A stretch of 64,000 bases of DNA, taken from Demequina gelatinilytica (GTDB taxonomy: Bacteria; Actinomycetota; Actinomycetes; Actinomycetales; Demequinaceae). Shown piece after piece: positions 8,036-17,196 of the stretch (position 1 is its first letter; every line of letters starts with the position of its first letter). The stretch is taken from the NCBI RefSeq assembly GCF_000971115.1, contig NZ_BBLV01000003.1:1-64000 (forward strand). Direction: 5' to 3'. Under the pieces are notes generated by a model. That model saw only the letters and a program-made list of their open reading frames with translations. It searched no databases and was not told the origin of the DNA. The position numbers and the translations under genes are program-made.

Positions 8036-9277
8036 TCAGCGACCGCTCACCGCTCCGAAACGTCCCGCGACGGGCGCGATCAGCAGCGGCCTCAGAGCCG
8101 CTGCCGCGCCCGCGATGACCACGACCGACACGACGAAGAGCACCACGCCCAGCCAGCCCGCGGCGTCGCTGGCCGCATACATGTGGCCCAGGTTGCGCCG
8201 CGCCCCCGTCGCGAGGACGAGCGCGACATGCCCGACCACGAAGGCCACGAAGTAGACCATCACAGGGAAGTGGAGCGCCCGCGCGATGCTCTTGGGGTAG
8301 ATGCGGTCCCATCGCGCGCCGCCGCGCCAGTAGAGGCTCATGCGCACGCCGGTCGCGATCGCGAGCGGCGCCGCGACGAACACCGTGACGAAGTACGTGA
8401 GCTGCTGAAGCGAGTTGTAGTACGCCCAGCCGTCCTCCGCGGGCCAGTCGAGCGAGGCGTACTGCAACGTGGTCGACACCGCGTTGGGGACCACGCTCCA
8501 GCTGGTCGGCACGATCCGCATCCACTGCCCCGTCGCCAGCAGCAGGACGATGTAGACCGCCCCGTTCGCGACCCACAGGACATCGAGCGCCTGATGGGTC
8601 CACGCGCTCAGGCTGATGCGGTTGCGCGGGTCCGCGCGGCGCGCCCAATGGGCCTCGGGCCGCTGCTGGAGGCGCACCTCGACCCCCGTGCGCACGATCA
8701 GCACCATGAGGAACACGTTGAAGAAGTGCTGCCACGCGAGCCACGCCGGGATACCCACCGGAGCACCCTCGGGCAGCGCGTACGTGCCCGGATAGTCCTC
8801 GAGGAAGCGCTCGACGGGCGCGAGCCCCACCAGCCAGCGCGCGATCAGCACCACCAGCCCGGAGAGCACGAGCAACGCGGCGAGCCCGATCAGCACGCGA
8901 GCGCCGCGGCCCATGCGGCGCGGCGTGGGGACCGGCGTCGGCGCGGGCGAGGGCGCCTCGGGCGCGACCTCCGACACGGCATGCGGCACAGCATCGACGG
9001 GTGCGGCGGCCGACGCGGGCGCGTACCCGGCGGGAGGCCAAGGCTCGCCTCCCGGCGTCCTCGGCAGGCCTCGACGGAGCGCCACCCCGCCTGGCGCCTC
9101 GACGGCCGCCGTACGCGACGCCTCGACCGGCGCCGTGGGCGGCGCGGAAGCAGGCGGGGCCGCGGCCGCCGCCAGCACCTCGGTGGCGGCGTGCACCGCG
9201 GCGGGCGCGGCGCCGGCGGGCGGCCACGGCTCACCCCCGGGCACGCGGGGCAGCCCCCGCCGCACGGCGGGCGTCAC
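8036..9277 (-). CDS. Cytochrome b561-like membrane protein of the ETF operon
   Basis: A 413-residue membrane protein. Residues 1-120 are Pro/Ala-rich and carry the motif [17 protein letters not shown] twice (6-22 and 68-84). The rest holds about five to six transmembrane helices of the cytochrome b/b6 (b561) type with four histidines placed to bind two hemes ([32 protein letters not shown]). It starts at GTG at 9277, overlapping the etfA stop by four bases, so it is the last gene of etfB-etfA-cyt. I infer that it links the electron transfer flavoprotein to the membrane quinone pool. No quinone site is demonstrable by eye. Confidence 0.8.
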   Translation of the reverse strand: MTPAVRRGLPRVPGGEPWPPAGAAPAAVHAATEVLAAAAAPPASAPPTAPVEASRTAAVEAPGGVALRRGLPRTPGGEPWPPAGYAPASAAAPVDAVPHAVSEVAPEAPSPAPTPVPTPRRMGRGARVLIGLAALLVLSGLVVLIARWLVGLAPVERFLEDYPGTYALPEGAPVGIPAWLAWQHFFNVFLMVLIVRTGVEVRLQQRPEAHWARRADPRNRISLSAWTHQALDVLWVANGAVYIVLLLATGQWMRIVPTSWSVVPNAVSTTLQYASLDWPAEDGWAYYNSLQQLTYFVTVFVAAPLAIATGVRMSLYWRGGARWDRIYPKSIARALHFPVMVYFVAFVVGHVALVLATGARRNLGHMYAASDAAGWLGVVLFVVSVVVIAGAAAALRPLLIAPVAGRFGAVSGR

Positions 9278-10236
9278 GAGCCCTTCCTCGCCTCGAGCGC
9301 CTCGATCAGCTGGGGCACCACGGAGAAGAGGTCCCCCACCACGCCGAAGTCGGCGATCTCGAACAGCGGCGCCTCGGCGTCGGTGTTGATCACCACGATG
9401 GTCTTGGACGTCTGCATGCCGGCGCGGTGCTGGATCGCCCCGGAGATCCCGAGCGCGATGTAGAGGTCGGGCGACACCGAGACCCCGGTCTGCCCCACCT
9501 GATGCGAGGACGGCACGAAGCCCTCGTCGACCGCGACGCGCGAGGCGCCCACCGCGGCGCCGAGCGCATCGGCGAGCCGCTCCACCAGCGCGAACTGCTC
9601 CGCCGATCCGATCCCGCGCCCACCGGAGACCACCTTCGCGGCGCCGCGGAGATCCGGACGCGAGGAGGACTCGACGATGGGCTCGACCGCCGTCACCGTG
9701 GCCGCGGGAAGATCGGACGCCTCCACGGCCAGCGCCTCGACCACGGGGTCCGCGACCGCCTCGGCGCGAGCCTCGACGGCCCCCTGGCGCATCGTCACCA
9801 CCGGCGAGCCGAACGTGGGTGCCGAGTCGACCAGGAACCCTCCGCCGTACACGCTGTGGTGCGCGACGATGCCCTCGCTGTCGCGGGAGACCCCGACCGC
9901 GTCGACCGCCAGGGTCGCGCGCGTCCGTGCCGCGTAGCGCGCGGCGACCTCCCTGCCCTCGACGGAGTGGGAGGCCAGCACGGCCGCGGGGGCGACCAGG
10001 GCGGCCGCGGCCGCGAGCGCATCGACCGCGCCGACGACGAACCGGCCCGCGGGCGCGGTCAGCACCCGCGCCGCCCCCAGGGCGCCGGCGGCGGCCGCCT
10101 GCCCCTCGGCATCGTCCCCCACCACGAGCGCGACGGGTGACCCGAGCGCGGCGGCGGCGCCGAGCAGCCCGGCCGATGACGCCGCGAGGCCACCGGCGGC
10201 GTCGCGATCGAGGAGCACCAGGATGGATGCGGTCAT
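9274..10236 (-). CDS. etfA: Electron transfer flavoprotein, alpha subunit
   Basis: A 320-residue FAD-binding subunit of the heterodimeric ETF, which collects electrons from acyl-CoA and related dehydrogenases. The C-terminal FAD-binding signature is clear ([20 protein letters not shown], then [20 protein letters not shown]). The N-terminal Rossmann-like half is Ala-rich but of normal length. The ATG follows etfB by 11 bases. Its TGA overlaps the GTG of the membrane cytochrome, a tight coupling. Confidence 0.95.
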   Translation of the reverse strand: MTASILVLLDRDAAGGLAASSAGLLGAAAALGSPVALVVGDDAEGQAAAAGALGAARVLTAPAGRFVVGAVDALAAAAALVAPAAVLASHSVEGREVAARYAARTRATLAVDAVGVSRDSEGIVAHHSVYGGGFLVDSAPTFGSPVVTMRQGAVEARAEAVADPVVEALAVEASDLPAATVTAVEPIVESSSRPDLRGAAKVVSGGRGIGSAEQFALVERLADALGAAVGASRVAVDEGFVPSSHQVGQTGVSVSPDLYIALGISGAIQHRAGMQTSKTIVVINTDAEAPLFEIADFGVVGDLFSVVPQLIEALEARKGS

Positions 10237-10247
10237 GGCCTGCCCCC

Positions 10248-11024
10248 TCACGCGAGCCGGTTCTCGACGAGGAAGTCGGCGAGCCGCTCCCCCGCATCCC
10301 CGGAGTCGACGATCTTCACCCCGGCCGCACGCGGTGGCCGCTCGCGCGCCGCGATCATGATCGAGCGCGGGACCTCGGGATCCTCGGCGTCCACGCCCAG
10401 GTCCGCGAGCGACAGCACCGCGATCTCCTTCTTCTTCGCGGCCATGATCCCCTTGAAGTTGGGCAGGCGCGGATCGGGCAGCGCCTCCGTGATCGAGACG
10501 AGGGCCGGCAGCGCCGCGGTCAGGGTCACGGCCGCGCCGTCCGAGGCACGGACGCCCGTCACGGCGCCCTCCCCGATCTCGATCGACGACAGGAAGGTCG
10601 CGCTCGGCACCGCAAGCAGCTCGGCCATCGCGGCCGGGACCGCGCCTCCCATCCCGTCGGTCGAGGCGTTGCCCGCGACGATGAGGTCGAAGCCCTGGTG
10701 CCGGGCGGCAGCGGCGAGCACCTCCGCCGTGAGCATGACGTCGGCTCCGACGAGCGCCTCGTCGACCACCTGGACGGCGTCGTCCGCTCCCATCGCGAGA
10801 CCCTTGCGCAGGCTCGACTGCGCGAGCCCGGGGGCCATCGCGAGGAGCACCACCTCGGTCCCCTCGTGCGAGGCCGCGTAGGAGAGCGCCACCTCGAGGG
10901 CGCGCTCGTCGATCTCGTCGAGCACCGACGCATCCGCGGACCGGTCCGCGAGCCCGGTCTCGAGCGACAGCGTGCGCTCGCCGTACGTGTCCGGCACCAC
11001 CTTCATGAGCACGAGGATCTTCAC
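10248..11024 (-). CDS. etfB: Electron transfer flavoprotein, beta subunit
   Basis: A 258-residue AMP-binding subunit of ETF. It begins [13 protein letters not shown] at GTG 11024 with GGGAGG upstream, and shows the family blocks [12 protein letters not shown] and [15 protein letters not shown] (the ETF-beta signature). The GTG overlaps the TGA of an upstream phosphotransferase remnant. ETF with no acyl-CoA dehydrogenase beside it suggests a general electron carrier rather than a pathway-specific one. Confidence 0.95.
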   Translation of the reverse strand: MKILVLMKVVPDTYGERTLSLETGLADRSADASVLDEIDERALEVALSYAASHEGTEVVLLAMAPGLAQSSLRKGLAMGADDAVQVVDEALVGADVMLTAEVLAAAARHQGFDLIVAGNASTDGMGGAVPAAMAELLAVPSATFLSSIEIGEGAVTGVRASDGAAVTLTAALPALVSITEALPDPRLPNFKGIMAAKKKEIAVLSLADLGVDAEDPEVPRSIMIAARERPPRAAGVKIVDSGDAGERLADFLVENRLA

Positions 11025-11284
11025 AGGCCTCCCTCTCCCCTTCGTCCGAGCGCCGCATGCGCGGCCTCCGCGAGCGCGGGCACGCCTTCTGCGAGCCCTT
11101 CCGCGAAGGCGTCGCCGGGCCGCTGCCCGTCGAGCCATCGCGTGTACATGGCCTCGCAGAAGATCGCGGACTTCCACAATGCGAGGGCCTCGTACCAGCA
11201 CAGTTCATCAAGGTCGGCGCCCGTGCGCCAGGCATATCCTTCCGCGATCTGCGCGCGCGAGGGGAATCCGGGCTCCGCCGTCAC
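11021..11284 (-). pseudogene. C-terminal remnant of an APH-family phosphotransferase
   Basis: An open frame of 87 codons that matches only the last quarter of the APH-type phosphotransferases found near fatty-acid genes (usually about 340 residues). The recognisable tail is [20 protein letters not shown], then [20 protein letters not shown]. The kinase N-lobe, catalytic loop and DxD motif are all absent. Upstream there are only about 55 bases before the divergent ZIP-like gene, so the rest has been deleted. The frame is intact and its TGA overlaps the etfB GTG by four bases, so it may persist as a translational leader. The GTG start lacks a clear Shine-Dalgarno. Confidence 0.7.
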
Positions 11285-11326
11285 GCGGCCGTGCCCGCCT
11301 GAGGCGCGAGGCGAGGCCGCCGGACC

Positions 11327-11332
11327 TAGGGT
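11327..11332 (+). promoter_or_regulatory. -10 box TAGGGT, leaderless start of the ZIP-like gene
   Basis: TAGGGT ends exactly six bases before the ATG at 11339 and there is no usable Shine-Dalgarno. This places the transcription start at or next to the initiation codon. Confidence 0.5.
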
Positions 11333-11338
11333 GAGGCT

Positions 11339-12025
11339 ATGGTCGGGGCGCTGCTCGTGGGCATCGCGACGCAGTCGTCGCTGCTGCTCGCATGCCTGGT
11401 GGTGTACCGCTTCACGTTCTCTGATCGCACGGTCGGGTGGCTCGCCGGGCTCGGCTCCGGCGCGCTCCTGGGCGCCGCGTCCTTCCAGCTGGTCCCTCAG
11501 GCCCTCGCCGCGCTCGGGAACCTCGAGATCGGCGCATGGCTGCTGCTGGGCGGGGCCGTGTACGCGCTCGCCGACCGCATCGTCGAGAGCCGCTTCGGCG
11601 AGTCAGGCGCCATGGGCATCGTGGTCGGCAACATCATCGACGCCCTCCCCGAGTCGCTGATCTTCGGCATCCAGCTGGCCGCCGGCCTCACCGTGAGCCC
11701 CGCGCTCGCGACATCGGTCTGGGTGTCCAACATCCCGCAGGCGCTCGCCCCGGCCGCGGAGATGCGTGCGACCGGCTGGAAGGCATCGCGCCAGGTGGCG
11801 CTGTGGGGCTCGGTCGTGGTGGTCGCGGGCGCATGCTCGGCGCTCGGGTTCGGCGTCGCCACCGCGCTCAGCGAGGTGACCGGTGCTCGGCTCGCGGCGT
11901 TCACCACGGGCGCGCTCATCACCATGCTCACCACGTCGATGATCCCGTTCGCGTACCGCAAGGGTCGGGTGGCGGCCGGGCTGTGGGCGGTGGTCGGCTT
12001 CGGGCTCACGCTCGCCGGGTCCTGA
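11339..12025 (+). CDS. ZIP-like membrane permease
   Basis: A 228-residue protein with about eight hydrophobic segments and the size of bacterial ZIP metal transporters. The segment GNIIDALPESLIFGI (about residues 98-112) occupies the place of the ZIP helix-4 motif HNxPEG. The canonical metal-binding histidine is replaced, and the second helix-5 histidine is also not evident. I call it ZIP-like; metal transport is uncertain. The ATG at 11339 looks leaderless. It is convergent with the M28 aminopeptidase across a shared terminator. Confidence 0.7.
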   Translation: MVGALLVGIATQSSLLLACLVVYRFTFSDRTVGWLAGLGSGALLGAASFQLVPQALAALGNLEIGAWLLLGGAVYALADRIVESRFGESGAMGIVVGNIIDALPESLIFGIQLAAGLTVSPALATSVWVSNIPQALAPAAEMRATGWKASRQVALWGSVVVVAGACSALGFGVATALSEVTGARLAAFTTGALITMLTTSMIPFAYRKGRVAAGLWAVVGFGLTLAGS

Positions 12026-12028
12026 CAC

Positions 12029-12064
12029 ACGGGCGGCGCGGCCCCGAAGGACCGTGCCGCCCGT
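12029..12064. terminator. Bidirectional terminator between the ZIP-like and M28 genes
   Basis: ACGGGCGGC-G-CGG (12029-12041) pairs with CCG-T-GCCGCCCGT (12052-12064), a 13-bp stem with one G-T wobble and a 10-base loop. It lies between two convergent stop codons and can serve both genes. Confidence 0.8.
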
Positions 12065-12086
12065 CATCACGGACCGGGTCGCGCGC

Positions 12087-13598
12087 TCAGGACGCGTCGA
12101 CGAGCCCCTTCGGCTTGAAGTTGCCCTTGCCCGAGACCCCGTTGACCGCCTGGGTGTTCATGGCGAACTGCAGGGTCGCGAACGCGATCGCATCCGCGTT
12201 GATGTCGAGGGCCTCCATGCTGATGTTGTCGAGGGTGTCGCACGCCTGGTGGTAGCACGGGTCGTACCACTCGCCGGCGACGCCGCCGTAGAGCGCGGCC
12301 TCCTCCGCGGTCTTCACGCCCTCGGCGCCGGTGAACAGGCCGCCGGCCGGGATGCCGACGTCGATGAACCCCGCGTAGTCCGACCGCCCCGAGAAGTCGG
12401 TCGCCTGGAACGGCAGCCCGGCATCGGCGTAGAAGTCCTCGAACGTCGCCTCGATGACATCCGAACCGGCAGGTCCCTCCTGGCCGAACGACGAGCCGTC
12501 GCCGTCGTAGATCCCGAGCATGTAGTTGGGCGAGGCCACCATGTCGAAGTTGAGGTAGAGCGCGATGTCTCCGATCTCCTCATCGGTGAGCGAGTAGGCG
12601 TACTCGTACGAGCCGATCAGCCCGGACTCCTCCGCGCCCCACCAGGCGAACCGCAGCTGGTTCTTGGTCTTGACCTTGGCCAGCCCCTCGGCAACCTCGA
12701 GGATCGCCGCCGAGCCTGATCCGTTGTCGTTGATCCCGGGGCCCTCGGGCACGGAGTCGAGGTGGGCGCCCGCCATGACCACGTTGCCGGGGTCGCCCCA
12801 ACGGGACTCCGCGATCACGTTCGCGGTCTCGCGTGTCTCCGTCAGCGCATCGACCGTCAGCGTGACCTCGGCGCCGCTGTCGACAAGCGCCCTGCCGACG
12901 TCGTAGGAGGCCCCGACCACGGGGATGGTCACGCCGAGACCACCCAAGGTGCCCGCGAAGTTGACCTCGCGGCCCGGCTGGCCCTCGTTGTAGATCACCA
13001 CACCCACGGCGCCCGCGAGCTCGGCGTTGTACGCCTTGAGGAAGAAGCTGCACGAGCCGCGCTGGAGCACCGCGATCGCCCCGTCGGGGAACCCGTTGAA
13101 GTCCTCGGCCTCGCATCCCGAGGTCGAGGAGTTCGCCTCGACGCCGGGCGGCACCATGAGGTCGACTCCCACCGGCAGGCCCGTGGCCGTGCCCGACCCC
13201 GAGTACTCCATCGTCGCGAATCCGGGCTCGCCGAAGTACTCGTAGTCGACGCCGTCCTGCGCGAGCGTCGCCGGTGACAGCTCCTCGAAGTAGTCGAACG
13301 TGAAGGGCTCGATGGAGACGTCGTAGCCTGCGTCCTCCATGACGCCGACAACGTAGGCTGCCGACGCGTCGAATCCGGGCGTGCTCGAGGCGCGGGTGCC
13401 GCCGTTGGCGTCCGCGATCTCCTGCAATGCCGCCAGGTGCGCGTACGCGCCCTCGCCCGAGACGCATTCCAGCAGCTTCTTGGTCGTGTTGTTGACGCGG
13501 GTGTCGCAGGACTCCGACCCCGCAGACGCGGCAGGCGCGACCATGAGGGTCGCGCCGCATGCCAGGACTCCCATCCCGACCAGTCTCTTCTTCTGCAT
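12087..13598 (-). CDS. Secreted M28-family aminopeptidase with PA domain
   Basis: A 503-residue secreted zinc aminopeptidase. A signal peptide covers residues 1-26 (cleavage after AASA). A PA insertion domain lies at about 130-250 (RGSCSFFLKAYNAELAGAVG). The M28 catalytic domain follows with co-catalytic zinc ligands in the expected order: H279 (AGAHLDS), D291 (NDNGSG), the Glu pair in AEESG near 323, D352 (NFDM) and a C-terminal His in CYHQACD. The family releases N-terminal residues from peptides. The ATG has AAAGGGGAGG upstream. It stands alone and probably serves extracellular peptide feeding. Confidence 0.9.
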   Translation of the reverse strand: MQKKRLVGMGVLACGATLMVAPAASAGSESCDTRVNNTTKKLLECVSGEGAYAHLAALQEIADANGGTRASSTPGFDASAAYVVGVMEDAGYDVSIEPFTFDYFEELSPATLAQDGVDYEYFGEPGFATMEYSGSGTATGLPVGVDLMVPPGVEANSSTSGCEAEDFNGFPDGAIAVLQRGSCSFFLKAYNAELAGAVGVVIYNEGQPGREVNFAGTLGGLGVTIPVVGASYDVGRALVDSGAEVTLTVDALTETRETANVIAESRWGDPGNVVMAGAHLDSVPEGPGINDNGSGSAAILEVAEGLAKVKTKNQLRFAWWGAEESGLIGSYEYAYSLTDEEIGDIALYLNFDMVASPNYMLGIYDGDGSSFGQEGPAGSDVIEATFEDFYADAGLPFQATDFSGRSDYAGFIDVGIPAGGLFTGAEGVKTAEEAALYGGVAGEWYDPCYHQACDTLDNISMEALDINADAIAFATLQFAMNTQAVNGVSGKGNFKPKGLVDAS

Positions 13599-13732
13599 TT
13601 CCTCCCCTTTCGTGTCCTCAGCCGTGCCTGCACCGTAGGCAGGTCACCTGGCACGATGCAGGGCGAACGCCGCAATGCGCACGAATCCTGCAAGGTCGCA
13701 CCGCGGACGGACGAGGAGAACGGCCCGCCGGG

Positions 13733-13774
13733 CGCATCGTCCCTGCGCTTGTTAGGTTTCGAAGGGACGATGCG
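13733..13774. promoter_or_regulatory. 12-bp inverted repeat made of two facing copies of the GGACGATGCG motif
   Basis: CGCATCGTCCCT (13733-13744) and AGGGACGATGCG (13763-13774) form a perfect 12-bp stem with an 18-base loop. The 3' arm ends five bases before the Shine-Dalgarno of the APC permease. Each arm contains one copy of the 10-mer that recurs through the window. It could act as an attenuator, an operator or a structural site. Confidence 0.65.
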
Positions 13775-13791
13775 GCGTGGGAGGAGGGCCG

Positions 13792-15219
13792 ATGGCGGGA
13801 TCGCCCGAGCGCGCGCCGGTGAAGCTCTCGCTGCTCACCATGACCACGATGGTGGTCGGCACGATGGTGGGCGCCGGCGTCTTCACGCTCCCCCAGCGGT
13901 TCGCCGCGGCGACGGGCGTGAGCGGCGCCCTCATCGCCTGGGCCGTCGCGGGCTTCGGGACGCTCATGCTCGCGCTCATGTTCCAGGCGCTGGGCAACCG
14001 CAAGCCGCATCTGGACGCAGGCATCTACGCCTATGCGAAGGCGGGCTTCGGCGAGTACCTCGGGTTCTTCTCAGCCTTCGGGTACTGGGCGACCACGTGC
14101 GTGGGCAACGTGTCCTTCTGGGTGCTCATCATGTCGACCATGGGCGGGATGTTCCCCGCGCTCGGCGAGGGCGACACGGTGCTCGCGGTGGTGCTCTCGA
14201 GCGCGGGGCTCTGGGGCTTCTACCTGCTGGTCCGCCAGGGCGTGAAGGAGGCGGCGGCCATCAACCGCATCGTCACGCTCGCCAAGCTGGTACCGATCAT
14301 CGTGTTCATCGTGATCGTGCTGTTCTACGTGGACCCGCAGGTGTTCATGGACAACATGGCGGGCGCGTCCGGGCTGCCGCTGTTCGACCAGGTCAAGGAG
14401 ACGATGCTCGTCATGGTCTTCGTCTTCCTGGGAGTCGAGGGGGCGAGCATGTACTCGCGGCACGCCCGGCGGCGCGAGGACGTGGGCCGCGCGACGGTGC
14501 TGGGCTACCTCAGCGTCTTCGCGATCTTCGCCTCGGTCACGATGGTCTCCTACGGCGTCATGCCCGCTGCCGAGATGGCCGAGCTGCGCCAGCCGTCGAT
14601 GGCCGGCGTGCTCGAGTCCGTGGTGGGCGGCTGGGGATCGGTGTTCATCAGCGTCGGGCTCATCGTGTCGATCCTGGGCGCCTACCTCGCGTGGACGCTC
14701 ATCGCGGCGGAGCTGCTCTTCGTGGCCGCGCAGGACCACGACATGCCGCGCTTCCTCGGCCGCCAGTCCGATCGCGACGTCCCCACGACGGCGCTCATCA
14801 CCACCTCGGTGCTCACGCAGGCGATGCTGCTGGTGGTGCTGATCTCCGCCGACGCCGTCAACTTCATGGTCGACCTCACGAGCGCGCTGTCGCTGATCCC
14901 GTTCCTCTTCGCCGCGGGCTACCTGCTCAAGATCGCGGCGCTCCGCGACGGCTACGCCGGGTCGCGCGAGCGGGGGCGCGAGCTCGCGCTGGGCGTGCTG
15001 GCGACCGCGTACGTGGTCTTCCTGCTGTTCGCGGCGGGGCTGACGTTCGTGCTGGTGTCCTCGATCATCTACGCGCCCGCGTCGATCCTGTTCATCATGG
15101 TGAGGCGCGAGCAGGGACGGCGCTGGTTCAGCCCACCCGAGACGGTGATCCTCGCGGTGTCGCTCCTCGCGGCCACGGTGGGAGCGGTGGGGCTCGCGAC
15201 GGGGTGGCTCAGCATCTGA
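13792..15219 (+). CDS. APC-family amino acid permease or antiporter (ArcD/lysine-permease-like)
   Basis: A 475-residue membrane protein with about 12 helices. The N-terminal helix motif VVGTMVGAGVFTLPQRFA (about residues 22-39) is the substrate-binding GxGxF-type signature of the basic amino acid/polyamine antiporter branch. FLGVEGASMYSRHARRREDV in the middle is also typical of arginine/ornithine antiporters. I chose ATG 13792 over a GTG at 13777 because GGAGGAGGG lies at the right distance. No arginine deiminase genes accompany it, so the substrate remains unproven. Confidence 0.85.
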   Translation: MAGSPERAPVKLSLLTMTTMVVGTMVGAGVFTLPQRFAAATGVSGALIAWAVAGFGTLMLALMFQALGNRKPHLDAGIYAYAKAGFGEYLGFFSAFGYWATTCVGNVSFWVLIMSTMGGMFPALGEGDTVLAVVLSSAGLWGFYLLVRQGVKEAAAINRIVTLAKLVPIIVFIVIVLFYVDPQVFMDNMAGASGLPLFDQVKETMLVMVFVFLGVEGASMYSRHARRREDVGRATVLGYLSVFAIFASVTMVSYGVMPAAEMAELRQPSMAGVLESVVGGWGSVFISVGLIVSILGAYLAWTLIAAELLFVAAQDHDMPRFLGRQSDRDVPTTALITTSVLTQAMLLVVLISADAVNFMVDLTSALSLIPFLFAAGYLLKIAALRDGYAGSRERGRELALGVLATAYVVFLLFAAGLTFVLVSSIIYAPASILFIMVRREQGRRWFSPPETVILAVSLLAATVGAVGLATGWLSI

Positions 15220-15244
15220 TCGACCCGCGCGGGCGGACGCGCGC

Positions 15245-16312
15245 TCACACCTCCGTGACGCGGTGCGGGCCGGCGAGCGCGTCGATGAGGTTCTGCGGGT
15301 GGTCGGTGGGCTGCGCCGCGTGACGTGCGACGGCGGTCGAGGAGAGCGACTCGTTCCCGTGCTCCGCCTCACCGATGGGCCGGATAAGCGGCTTCCACAG
15401 CTTGAAGATCCCGGAGCGCGAGCTGCTGATCGGGCCCATCTGGTCGGGCGCGAACGGGACCGGCTCGGCGTCGCCGGCGCGGACCGTGCCGCCCTCGACG
15501 AACGCATCGTCCACGAACGCCAGCCCCTGCGCCGCGGCACGATGCGCGATCCACCGCATCGTGATGTCGGACAGCGCGGTGCCGCCCCCGCCACCGCCGC
15601 CGACGTTCGAGTGGCATCCGGCGAACCACACCTGCTCGAGGATCTGACCCGGCGCGGGCTCGGGCAGGTTCCACAGCGTCGGCGCGAAGGTGGTGCGCTG
15701 CTCGTCGATCGCGACGGCGTGGTGCGCAGCCTTCACCGACCGGGACAGCTGGGTGTCATGGAACGACCACCGGCGGTTGAACCACTCGATCACCGGGAGC
15801 GTGGTGCCGGGGATCCCCAGCGAGCCGACGGTGTCGAACACGCCCACGAACTGGATCTGGGCGTCGTCATGCGAGTAGCTGCGTCGGAACAGCTCGGCCT
15901 TGCGGGCCCCGGGCGCGGTGGCCTTGGACCGCGATCGGTACAGCGCGTACGCCTCGCCGAGCCTGCCGAGGTGCTCGGGCTTGAGGATCCCGGCGTTGCG
16001 CAGGAAGCCCGCGATCGAGCGGGCGGTGTACGCGCCGCGGCTGTACCCGATCAGGTAGATCTGGTCGCCGGGCTCGTACTCCTCGGCGATGCGCAGGTAG
16101 CCCTGGCGCACGTTCTCCGACAGGCCCCAGCCGAAGGCTCCGCCCAGCAGCTTGGGCCCCGAGGTGCCGACGCCGGTGACGTAGTGGACGTGCTGCTCCA
16201 CGCCCTCCGCGTCCTGCGGCGCGACCGCGAGCGCGAGCTTCACCACGTTCGTCGGGTTGCCCTGGTCCGCCTTGCTCCATGTGCCGTCGCAGCACACCAC
16301 GATGCGCTTCAT
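15245..16312 (-). CDS. DUF2235 alpha/beta-hydrolase-like protein
   Basis: A 355-residue protein that begins KRIVVCCDGTWSKADQGNPT and carries the nucleophile elbow GYSRG at residues 89-93, both hallmarks of DUF2235. Related proteins include phospholipase effectors (Tle1) in proteobacteria, but here there is no secretion system, immunity gene or signal peptide, so a cytoplasmic esterase or lipase is more likely. The ATG has GGGGGAGGGG upstream. A promoter-like TTGACG-18-TTCATT lies 30-60 bases upstream. Confidence 0.85.
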   Translation of the reverse strand: MKRIVVCCDGTWSKADQGNPTNVVKLALAVAPQDAEGVEQHVHYVTGVGTSGPKLLGGAFGWGLSENVRQGYLRIAEEYEPGDQIYLIGYSRGAYTARSIAGFLRNAGILKPEHLGRLGEAYALYRSRSKATAPGARKAELFRRSYSHDDAQIQFVGVFDTVGSLGIPGTTLPVIEWFNRRWSFHDTQLSRSVKAAHHAVAIDEQRTTFAPTLWNLPEPAPGQILEQVWFAGCHSNVGGGGGGGTALSDITMRWIAHRAAAQGLAFVDDAFVEGGTVRAGDAEPVPFAPDQMGPISSSRSGIFKLWKPLIRPIGEAEHGNESLSSTAVARHAAQPTDHPQNLIDALAGPHRVTEV

Positions 16313-16344
16313 CGCGCCCCTCCCCCGGTCACGCTCAACCTCTC

Positions 16345-16374
16345 AATGAAACGCCTGGTCCGGGGCCACGTCAA
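16345..16374 (-). promoter_or_regulatory. Candidate promoter of the DUF2235 gene
   Basis: On the minus strand TTGACG (16374-16369) and TTCATT (16350-16345) are separated by 18 bases, in the 74-base gap upstream of the DUF2235 start. The -35 element is good and the -10 is moderate. Confidence 0.35.
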
Positions 16375-16386
16375 CCGGGGGTGCGG

Positions 16387-17091
16387 TCAGAGCAGCCCGG
16401 GCAGCGCGAGCGTGTGACCGGTGTGCTCGACCTTGGTCGCGAGGTAGCGCGCGTTCGCGTCGCTCAGGTGCACGCCGGTGGCGACGCGCTCCTCGACCGA
16501 GACCCCGAGCAGCTCGAGCTGGGCGGCCTTGTCGGGGTTGTTGCTCAGCAGCCGGATCCGGTCCGCGCCGAGCGCGCGCAGCATCTGCGCGGCGGGCGCA
16601 TAGTCGCGCTCGTCCTCACCGTGGCCCAGCGCGACGTTGGCCTCGTAGGTGTCGAGGCCCGCGTCCTGGAGCGCATAGGCGTCGAGCTTCGCGTACAGGC
16701 CGATGCCGCGCCCCTCCTGCCGCAGGTAGAGCAGGAAGCCGCCGGTCGCGGCGATCCGCTCCGCCGCCTCCCGCAGCTGCGGGCCGCAGTCGCAGCGTTC
16801 CGAGCCCAGGACGTCGCCCGTGAGGCACTCCGAGTGCGGGCGCACCAGCGGCGGCTCCTCGCCGGCGGCCGCGCGGGCGAGCGCGCCCTCCCAGTCGCCC
16901 AGCCCGATCGCGAGATGCTCCTTGCCGTCCACGAGCCCGTCGAAGGTCATCACCCGACCGGTGGTCGCGAAGCCGTCCGCGAAGCGCAGCGGCACGGTGA
17001 CGGCGGTGCGGACCGCCGCCGCAGGCGGGTCGAGCGGCGCCGCCTGCACGGCATCGTCACGGGTGCGGCGGCTGGGGCAGATCGCGGTCAT
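16387..17091 (-). CDS. ribA: GTP cyclohydrolase II
   Basis: A 234-residue monofunctional GTP cyclohydrolase II, the first step of riboflavin synthesis: GTP to a diaminopyrimidine, formate and pyrophosphate. The zinc cysteines are C89, C100 and C102 (HSECLTGDVLGSERCDCG), the catalytic loop RQEGRGIGL is at 124-132, and LLSNNPDKAAQLELLGV follows. The usual N-terminal RibB domain of bifunctional RibBA is absent, and no other rib gene is nearby. The ATG has GAGGAG upstream. No FMN riboswitch is visible in the 178-base leader region. Confidence 0.93.
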   Translation of the reverse strand: MTAICPSRRTRDDAVQAAPLDPPAAAVRTAVTVPLRFADGFATTGRVMTFDGLVDGKEHLAIGLGDWEGALARAAAGEEPPLVRPHSECLTGDVLGSERCDCGPQLREAAERIAATGGFLLYLRQEGRGIGLYAKLDAYALQDAGLDTYEANVALGHGEDERDYAPAAQMLRALGADRIRLLSNNPDKAAQLELLGVSVEERVATGVHLSDANARYLATKVEHTGHTLALPGLL

Positions 17092-17196
17092 GGCGGCTCC
17101 TCGGGGCGGGCGCCCCTGCGCGGGCGCGATGCGTGCCGCAACAACCATCCGCGCGCCGGGATTCCCGCCGCGACCGCGCCGGTTTGCACCCGCTCG

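Noticed and set aside
15245..16312. DUF2235 gene as a type VI secretion effector
   Set aside because: No secretion genes, immunity protein or export signal are nearby, and type VI systems are not typical of actinobacteria.
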